In this document: piece after piece, positions 5,896 through 9,863 of the stretch | Layout: every line of letters starts with the position of its first letter | How positions within the stretch are numbered: position 1 is the stretch's first letter | The notes under the pieces: generated by a model | Told to the model about the DNA's origin: nothing | Seen by the model: the letters and a program-made list of their open reading frames with translations, nothing else | Database searches by the model: none | Assembly: GCA_026398575.1 (NCBI GenBank) | Contig: JAPLSP010000284.1 | Coordinates: 1-9,863 of the forward strand | Origin: Candidatus Sumerlaeota bacterium | GTDB lineage: Bacteria; Sumerlaeota; Sumerlaeia; JADFCT01 | DNA: 9,863 nt | Direction: 5' to 3' | Translations under genes and position numbers: made by a program

Positions 5896-6672
5896 ATGAT
5901 TCACCAAGCACAGCATAGCTGTTCTTCCGCTGCTACGATATGGAGCGCTTTTAGCGAAGGCTTCTCGGCGCCGGCGCGCGGATTCACATATATGTGCCGC
6001 CATCCGCGCTTGTGGACGCATGCGATCATTCCCATTCTTTTGAATATCGTAATCACCGGTCTGGCGCTGCTGTTGCTGATCGCAGCGGCGGGATATTTCT
6101 CCACGCATCTGCATCCGTGGTTCGCAGGCGCGTGGTATTGGCGGGTGGCGGAAGTTTTTTGCGTGCTCGCGTTCGGACTGATGGCGCTGGCCGGCGCATG
6201 CGCGGTCTGGCTGCTGTTTCAGACGATCCTGTGCGGGTATTATTATGACAAGCTGGCGCGGCGGATCGAGATGCAATTAGGTTTGCCGCTCGAAGCGTTC
6301 AAGGATATTTCATTATGGCAGCAGGCGGCGGAGGGATTGACGGATGTCGCATTTTTGATCGCTGGCAATGCGGGTCTGCTGTTTCTGAATCTGATTCCGG
6401 TGCTTGGTTCCGCGGTCGCTTTTGTCGGGAGCTTTTATTTCAGCTGTTCGCTGTTTGGCGCCGAATACCTGAGCTATCCGCTTTCCTTGCGCGGGATAAA
6501 GCGCAAAGAGCGGCGCGCATTCGCCCGGCGATTCCGGTTTCATGTTCTGGGATTGGGCGCCGTCGTGTTCTTCTTCAGCCTGCTGCCCGTGATCGGCTCC
6601 ATCATCCTTGCCTCCGCCGTCGCCGGCGCCGTTCTGATGCATCGTTCGCTATGCGCTAATGCCCGGATATAG
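5896..6672 (+). CDS. EI24/CysZ-like integral membrane protein
   Basis: The 258-aa protein has long hydrophobic segments near residues 42-67, 84-113, 151-185 and 216-248, some long enough to be paired helices. Features seen in the EI24/CysZ family include FSEGFSAPARGFTYM (19-33) with the HPRLW that follows, a YYYDKLARRIE stretch after the second segment, NLIPVLGS (165-172), and a second LLPVIGS (229-235). CysZ proteins of this fold mediate sulfate uptake, but many relatives have no known substrate, and no cysteine-biosynthesis gene is nearby, so I do not call it cysZ. AAGGA at 5882-5886, inside the last codons of the methyltransferase gene, lies 9 nt before the ATG. The gap to the previous stop is 5 bp, so the two genes are probably cotranscribed and may be translationally coupled. 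The downstream neighbour converges with 6 bp between stop codons. Confidence 0.75.
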   Translation: MIHQAQHSCSSAATIWSAFSEGFSAPARGFTYMCRHPRLWTHAIIPILLNIVITGLALLLLIAAAGYFSTHLHPWFAGAWYWRVAEVFCVLAFGLMALAGACAVWLLFQTILCGYYYDKLARRIEMQLGLPLEAFKDISLWQQAAEGLTDVAFLIAGNAGLLFLNLIPVLGSAVAFVGSFYFSCSLFGAEYLSYPLSLRGIKRKERRAFARRFRFHVLGLGAVVFFFSLLPVIGSIILASAVAGAVLMHRSLCANARI

Positions 6673-6678
6673 AGCGGC

Positions 6679-7029
6679 TCAAATCATCTGCATCGGGCGC
6701 AGTTTGCGCTGGAATGGATCCAGAACAAGCCCCAAAGTCTCGAGCGTAATGACGCCTAATAAAGCGATATCATCGCCCTTCTCTCCCAGGATGACGGGGG
6801 AATAACCTTCTTCTCCAGCTAGATCGAAATGGCATTCGGATATTTTCCGTTTGATCGTGGTTCCATCAGCTAAAGTGAAGGAAGCCGTCCGCTTGGGCTT
6901 GAGCTTGAGCTCTTGCCACAAATCATAAGGTAACAGGGAATAAGGCACGCCGCTATCCACCAGGAATTTAACCTTCTGTTGATTCTTTTTATGAGCAGTC
7001 AGCGTGGCATGGATATATGTAAGGCCCAC
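6679..7029 (-). CDS. Retropepsin-like (clan AA) aspartic protease, single domain
   Basis: With a GTG start at 7029 the protein is 116 aa, beginning MGLTYIHATL. An upstream in-frame start would add 18 Arg-rich residues without family resemblance. The catalytic signature is FLVDSG at 22-27 with D25, followed by YSLLP (30-34). A second half-domain motif, ALLGVITLETLGLVLDP (89-105), matches the hydrophobic Leu-Gly of this small aspartyl-protease family. One catalytic Asp per chain means it would have to dimerise to be active. No signal peptide or membrane segment is seen, so it probably acts in the cytoplasm. Its target is unknown. It lies downstream of fabF on the same strand, 112 bp away, with a stem-loop between, so cotranscription is possible but not assured. 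Base composition near 48% GC (6841-6900) is lower than the surrounding fabF and Fe-ADH genes. Confidence 0.75.
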   Translation of the reverse strand: MGLTYIHATLTAHKKNQQKVKFLVDSGVPYSLLPYDLWQELKLKPKRTASFTLADGTTIKRKISECHFDLAGEEGYSPVILGEKGDDIALLGVITLETLGLVLDPFQRKLRPMQMI

Positions 7030-7035
7030 GAACCG

Positions 7036-7041
7036 CCTCCT
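7036..7041 (-). promoter_or_regulatory. Shine-Dalgarno AGGAGG deciding a GTG start for the retropepsin-like gene
   Basis: On the minus strand AGGAGG is followed 6 nt later by GTG (7029-7027), which begins the conserved GLTY sequence of the family. This strong site argues against the longer upstream start near 7083. Confidence 0.8.
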
Positions 7042-7051
7042 GAGAAAGCCT

Positions 7052-7087
7052 AATCGCGCGCGCGAACAGAGATTCGCGCGCACGATT
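7052..7087. repeat. Stem-loop between fabF and the retropepsin-like gene
   Basis: GCGCGCGAA (7058-7066) pairs with TTCGCGCGC (7073-7081) around a 6-nt loop. After one mismatch the stem continues with AATCG (7052-7056) and CGATT (7083-7087), so 14 of 15 positions pair. The stem follows the fabF stop by about 55 bp on the minus strand. It could slow or end transcription, but no T-run follows it, so it is not a standard intrinsic terminator. It could also shape the leader of the protease mRNA. Confidence 0.55.
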
Positions 7088-7141
7088 TAGCCTCATCATC
7101 GCCAGAGGTAATGCCGTGAAAACTAATCCGAGCAATCGCCA

Positions 7142-8389
7142 CTATTCGACGAATTTTTTGAAGATTATTGAGGTATTATGGCCGCCGAAACCGAGCGAGG
7201 AATTCAGGGCGCAGTTGACTTCGGCCGGGCGCGCCACATTGGGCACATAGTCCAGATCGCATTCGGGATCGGGCGTTTCATAGTTGATCGTGGGCGGGAT
7301 CATGCTGTGGCAGATGGTCAGGACCGTTGCGACGCCTTCGACGGCGCCGGCGGCGCCGATCAGGTGTCCGATCATGGACTTGTTGGCGGAGATCGCCAGT
7401 TTGCGGGCGTGTTCGCCGAAGGCTTTCTTGATGCCTTCGGTCTCGAGTTTGTCATTGAGCGGGGTCGAGGTTCCGTGGGCGTTGATGTAGTCAATTTGCT
7501 CGGGGCGCAAGCCGGCGTTGCGCAAAGCCATCAACATGGCGCGCGCGCCGCCTTCGCCGCACGGGCTGGGAGCGGTGATGTGATAGGCGTCGCCGCTCAT
7601 TCCATATCCCACGATTTCGGCGTAGATGCGCGCGCCGCGCTTCTGGGCGTGTTCCAGCGATTCGAGGACCATGATGCCGGCGCCTTCGCCCATGACGAAT
7701 CCATCGCGGTTCAAGTCAAAGGGGCAGCTGGCGCGCTCGGGGCACGTGGCCTCCTGGCTCAGCGCGCGCATGTTGGCGAATCCGGCGATGGCCAGCGGGG
7801 TGATGGCGCCGTCCGTGGCGCCACAGACCATCGCGTCCGCGTCATCGCGCGCGATGATCGCCGCCGCGTCGCCGATGCAATGCGTGCCAGTGGCGCAAGC
7901 CGTCACGATGCACGTGTTCGGCCCGCGCAGTTTGAGGTCAATCGAGACGTAGCCGGGCGCTTCGTTGCAGATCAACCGCGGCACCAGGAACGGCGTGACG
8001 CTCCGGGGGCCTTTTTCCCGGATGATATGCGCCTGTTTCTCAACGACTTCGATGCCGCCGATGCCCGATCCGATCACAACGCCGAAGCGGTCCGGATCGT
8101 AAGAGCCTTCCGTGAACCGGGCGTCGGCCCAGGCTTCGCGAGCCGCGATGAGCGCATATTGAATGAACGGCTCGAGGTTCTTCAGATCCTTTTTTTCGAA
8201 ATGCTTCTCCGGCTCGAAGTTCTTGATTTCAGCGGCTATGTGCGCCCGGTGTTCGCTGTGATCGAAGCGCGTGATAAAGCCAACGCCGCTCTTGCCCGCC
8301 ACCAGGTTGTTCCAGAAAGATGGAACATCATTGCCAATGGGAGTCAGAGCGCCCAGACCTGTTACCACAATGCGCTTCATTCCATACAT
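7142..8389 (-). CDS. fabF: 3-oxoacyl-[acyl-carrier-protein] synthase II
   Basis: The 415-aa protein matches FabF in length and throughout. It begins MYGMKRIVVTGLGALTPIG. The nucleophile is C165 in TACATG, with catalytic His305 in NAHGTSTPLND and His342 in SMIGHLIGAAGAV; the usual lysine K337 precedes it. GFGGHN at 400-405 is the gating Phe loop. The enzyme condenses malonyl-ACP with an acyl-ACP in the cytoplasm to lengthen fatty acids by two carbons. Its carrier protein gene lies directly upstream on the same strand, the classic acpP-fabF order. The ATG at 8389 is supported by AAGGA (8398-8402) with an 8-nt spacer. The alternative ATG at 8380 would give MKRIVVTG, equally common in the family, but has no usable ribosome binding site. 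The 139-bp gap to acpP holds two stem-loops. Confidence 0.97.
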   Translation of the reverse strand: MYGMKRIVVTGLGALTPIGNDVPSFWNNLVAGKSGVGFITRFDHSEHRAHIAAEIKNFEPEKHFEKKDLKNLEPFIQYALIAAREAWADARFTEGSYDPDRFGVVIGSGIGGIEVVEKQAHIIREKGPRSVTPFLVPRLICNEAPGYVSIDLKLRGPNTCIVTACATGTHCIGDAAAIIARDDADAMVCGATDGAITPLAIAGFANMRALSQEATCPERASCPFDLNRDGFVMGEGAGIMVLESLEHAQKRGARIYAEIVGYGMSGDAYHITAPSPCGEGGARAMLMALRNAGLRPEQIDYINAHGTSTPLNDKLETEGIKKAFGEHARKLAISANKSMIGHLIGAAGAVEGVATVLTICHSMIPPTINYETPDPECDLDYVPNVARPAEVNCALNSSLGFGGHNTSIIFKKFVE

Positions 8390-8425
8390 CGCCTTGTTCC
8401 TTTCCGCCGGCGGCGCTTATAAGAA

Positions 8426-8467
8426 ATGTCCCACCCGCCGCCATATAACAGCTTGCGCGTGGGACAT
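8426..8467. repeat. Stem-loop in the acpP-fabF spacer (fabF-proximal)
   Basis: ATGTCCCAC (8426-8434) and GTGGGACAT (8459-8467) form a perfect 9-bp stem. After one mismatch, CGC pairs with GCG further in, closing a loop of about 18 nt. It lies about 35 nt before the fabF start on the transcribed strand. It may act as an attenuator or RNA processing site setting the ACP to FabF ratio; no T-run follows. Confidence 0.5.
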
Positions 8468-8481
8468 GGGCTTGACGAGGA

Positions 8482-8500
8482 CCGGCGCGCGGGGCGCCGG
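8482..8500. repeat. Short GC-only stem-loop just after acpP
   Basis: CCGGCGC (8482-8488) pairs with GCGCCGG (8494-8500) around a 5-nt loop, about 28 nt after the acpP stop on the minus strand. The position suits a partial terminator or a 3' stabilising hairpin, but there is no U-tract. In GC-rich sequence a 7-bp stem can arise by chance. Confidence 0.4.
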
Positions 8501-8528
8501 GGTATCGCGTCCTCCTGCAGCCATCCGC

Positions 8529-8768
8529 CTACGCTTGCTTTTCGGTGATGTAATCAATGGCTTCCTTGACCGTTGAAATTTTCTCGGCGTCTTCGTCCGG
8601 AATTTCGATGTCGAAATTTTCCTCAAAGGCCATGACCAATTCCACCACGTCCAATGAGTCGGCGCCCAGATCATCTACGAAGGAAGCATCTTCTTTAACT
8701 TCTTCTTCATTGACGCCCAGCTGCTCAACGATGATCTCTTTGACCTTTGCGGCAATATCTTCCGCCAT
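8529..8768 (-). CDS. acpP: Acyl carrier protein
   Basis: From the ATG at 8768 the protein is 79 aa, the normal size for a bacterial ACP, and strongly acidic. The phosphopantetheine site is S38 in [12 protein letters not shown]. The four-helix pattern is evident, with EIIVEQLGV before the site and [16 protein letters not shown] after it. Once modified by holo-ACP synthase it carries acyl intermediates for FabF, encoded next on the same strand. A longer reading from a TTG at 8789 would add MEKENTS and run through the ribosome binding site, so it is rejected. Genes often found upstream (fabD, fabG, plsX) are absent; instead there is a 346-bp divergent intergenic region, so acpP probably begins its own transcript. 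Confidence 0.97.
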   Translation of the reverse strand: MAEDIAAKVKEIIVEQLGVNEEEVKEDASFVDDLGADSLDVVELVMAFEENFDIEIPDEDAEKISTVKEAIDYITEKQA

Positions 8769-8777
8769 GCTCGTGTT

Positions 8778-8783
8778 CTCCTT
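8778..8783 (-). promoter_or_regulatory. Shine-Dalgarno AAGGAG deciding the acpP start
   Basis: On the minus strand AAGGAG lies 9 nt before the ATG at 8768. It places the start at MAEDIAAK, the usual beginning of an ACP. Confidence 0.8.
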
Positions 8784-8943
8784 CTCCAACTAATGATATC
8801 CCTCTGGGCCGGGGCGACCCACTCAATCCAACGAAACGCAGTGAATTTTCACCCTCAAGCCTTCACGCCTTCATGCGATTATTCCCTTTTGGGCGCGGGA
8901 AGGGTTGCTCCGCCGTTCGCATGCGCGCGTGAGGTCTGGCGTA

Positions 8944-8971
8944 GATATATGCCGGGCAATTGGCTGGTCAA
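8944..8971 (-). promoter_or_regulatory. Candidate sigma-70-like promoter for acpP-fabF
   Basis: On the minus strand TTGACC (8971-8966, 5 of 6 to consensus) is followed after 16 nt by TATATC (8949-8944, 4 of 6). Transcription would start near 8937 and leave a leader of about 170 nt before acpP. A weaker -10-like AATAAT lies nearer the gene (8877-8882) without a good -35. The best candidate is reasonable but unproven. Confidence 0.4.
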
Positions 8972-9114
8972 GCGAAAAAACAGGCTTGGCGTTCTTTTTT
9001 GTATCTTACGGGCGGCGAGACTTTAGGCTGGAGACTTGCGCCTCCCGGCTTTAGACTTCCGCCATAAGGCTTTTATAGGAATTGCCGGCGGGGACGGGCG
9101 CCTATTTTGACAGA

Positions 9115-9840
9115 ATGATTAAAAACAGAATCATTATGATTGCAGGCGCCGGACGGCGAATTTGCGGCGGAGTATTGCTGCTCGCGCTGGGCGCGCTGAC
9201 GCTGGCGCGTCTGGAAGACAAGCCGGCTTCCTCCAACGCGGCCTCGCGTTTGGCATCGGCGGCCGCGTTCGCCGAGCGCGGCGCTTGGGCGCTGGATAAT
9301 TCGCCTTTCCTCTGGTCCCATGATAAAATCTTCCGTGGCGGACATTTCTATTCCAGCAAACCGCCGGCTTTCGATTGGCTGGCCGCGGGCGTCATCATGG
9401 CGGCAGGCAAATGCGGATGCGCTTTTGGCGCTCATCCGGTCGCCGTCTATCGCATCCTGATTTTTTTGCTTTCATTCCTGCCGTTTCTGGGCGTGGTGGC
9501 GCTGACCTGGCGGCTGGCGGCTTCGGAACCGCATGGGTGGATGGCGCCCACGGCTGCCGGCTGCGCGTCGCTGCTGTGGCCTTATGCGACCACGCTAACG
9601 AATCATCCCCTGACCGCGCTGCTGGTGTTAACGGCGCTCGCACTCAGCCGCCGGCCATGCGGAACCTTTAGAAGCGCGCTGCTGCTGGGCTGCGTCGCAG
9701 CAAGCGCGGTCTTGTTTGAAGTATCCATCGGTGTGCTTTGGCCCTTGGCAATCGGAGTGCTGCTGGGGGTCAGGGGGCGCCGATTGCGGATTGCGGATTG
9801 CGGATTGCTGATTGAAGCTAAGCATGATCTATATCGTTAG
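9115..9840 (+). CDS. GT-C type membrane glycosyltransferase-like protein, apparently truncated
   Basis: From the ATG at 9115 the product is 241 aa. An N-terminal hydrophobic segment (6-32) precedes an extramembrane stretch with GGHFYSSKPPAFDWL (75-89). This recalls the loop of ArnT/PMT-like GT-C transferases, where an acidic or similar motif precedes a Lys-Pro-Pro. Further hydrophobic segments lie near 110-131, 145-158, 165-177 and 188-217, with a conserved-looking TLTNHP at 161-166. Such enzymes use polyprenyl-phosphate sugars at the membrane and usually have twice this length or more. The frame enters a 7-bp tandem repeat (residues about 224-234) and stops soon after, so the C-terminal half is missing or out of frame. 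The start is uncertain: no ribosome binding site precedes 9115, an in-frame TTG exists at 9082 and another ATG at 9136. It may be a pseudogene or a phase-variable gene. Confidence 0.55.
   Translation: MIKNRIIMIAGAGRRICGGVLLLALGALTLARLEDKPASSNAASRLASAAAFAERGAWALDNSPFLWSHDKIFRGGHFYSSKPPAFDWLAAGVIMAAGKCGCAFGAHPVAVYRILIFLLSFLPFLGVVALTWRLAASEPHGWMAPTAAGCASLLWPYATTLTNHPLTALLVLTALALSRRPCGTFRSALLLGCVAASAVLFEVSIGVLWPLAIGVLLGVRGRRLRIADCGLLIEAKHDLYR
9782..9816. repeat. Five-unit 7-bp tandem repeat (GATTGCG type)
   Basis: The units are GATTGCG at 9782, 9789 and 9796, GATTGCT at 9803 and GATTGAA at 9810, directly adjacent. Seven is not a multiple of three, so each unit shifts the frame, giving LRIADCGLLIEA in the reading frame of the glycosyltransferase-like gene. 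From the composition it looks like inserted or expanded non-coding repeat rather than protein sequence. Confidence 0.9.
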
Positions 9841-9863
9841 ATTTTCTTGTAGGGTAATTTTGT

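Larger units (their letters stand above)
8769..9114. other. 346-bp divergent intergenic region
   Basis: It separates acpP (minus) from the glycosyltransferase-like gene (plus). Besides the acpP ribosome binding site and the candidate acpP promoter, it contains a homopolymer-rich stretch (six A at 8975-8980, six T at 8995-9000). It also has a loose set of related words around 9019-9075 (GACTTTAGGCT, GGAGACTT, GGCTTTAGACTT, AAGGCTTTTA). I see no convincing gene, RNA gene or intrinsic terminator, and no plus-strand promoter that stands out. Confidence 0.5.

Noticed and set aside
4244..6672. Multi-gene defence island (BREX, DISARM, classic type III system)
   Set aside because: No helicase, phosphatase, ATPase or separate Res subunit is present; only the fused methyltransferase-nuclease is defence-like.
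7010..7099. Small minus-strand open frame starting ATGATG at 7099, ahead of the retropepsin-like gene
   Set aside because: Considered as a possible antitoxin-like partner, but it has no ribosome binding site, encodes the hairpin 7052-7087 and ends out of frame inside the protease gene.
8378..8380. Alternative fabF start giving MKRIVVTG
   Set aside because: Plausible by family comparison but without a suitably spaced ribosome binding site; AAGGA at 8398-8402 fits the ATG at 8389 better.
7178..8422. Long plus-strand open frame (414 codons) opposite fabF
   Set aside because: It mirrors fabF almost end to end, and its translation is Arg/Asp/Ala-rich without family motifs. GC-biased third positions of fabF create it; FabF itself has complete catalytic motifs.
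8969..9000. Possible terminator CAAGC/GCTTG followed by six T
   Set aside because: The stem is only 5 bp, and the T-run starts 6 nt after it; no plus-strand gene ends upstream that would need it.
9107..9112. Perfect TTGACA just before the ATG at 9115
   Set aside because: As a -35 box it would start transcription inside the coding region, and no -10 box is seen at the right distance. Taken as chance.

Overview
The window is about 9.9 kb of a moderately GC-rich bacterial chromosome. It encodes a type II fatty-acid synthesis pair (acyl carrier protein and FabF), a Tat-exported lipoprotein of the enolase superfamily, a secreted SGNH-like hydrolase with an N-terminal helical and Pro/Gly-rich region, and long palindromic intergenic repeats. 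This mix recalls uncultivated environmental lineages around the PVC superphylum (Planctomycetota, Verrucomicrobiota and candidate phyla near them). The phylum guess is an inference from gene style, not a demonstrated assignment.

Layout. Bases 1-54 are the edge of something upstream. Bases 61-1314 (+) encode a Tat lipoprotein related to mandelate racemase and sugar-acid dehydratases. It converges on a minus-strand gene for a secreted SGNH-hydrolase-like protein (1448-2692), and a near-perfect 32-bp inverted repeat lies between their stops (1332-1422). Upstream of the SGNH gene, a 343-bp gap holds a nested inverted repeat, a possible promoter and a second, unrelated giant palindrome (2837-2961). 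A plus-strand run follows: an iron-dependent alcohol dehydrogenase of the YqhD/BdhA type (3036-4184), a DNA adenine methyltransferase fused to a PD-(D/E)xK nuclease-like domain (4244-5890), and, 5 bp further on, an EI24/CysZ-like membrane protein (5896-6672).

The minus-strand block 8768-6679 reads acpP, then fabF, then a small retropepsin-like aspartic protease. Stem-loops lie in both spacers. The protease and the EI24-like gene converge with only 6 bp between stops. A 346-bp divergent intergenic region (8769-9114) carries a candidate acpP promoter. The last gene (9115-9840, +) looks like the N-terminal half of a GT-C type membrane glycosyltransferase. Its reading frame runs into five copies of a 7-bp tandem repeat and ends soon after.

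How the genes fit together. Only acpP and fabF form an obvious pathway unit: ACP carries the acyl chain and FabF condenses malonyl-ACP onto it. The other genes look like independent single-gene functions. The methyltransferase-nuclease fusion is the only defence-like gene, and a central segment of it is much more AT-rich (about 40% GC by hand count over 4681-4860) than the neighbouring dehydrogenase (75% over 3841-3900). I see no multi-gene novel system. The most unusual content is the repeats, the fusion enzyme and the repeat-disrupted glycosyltransferase-like gene.
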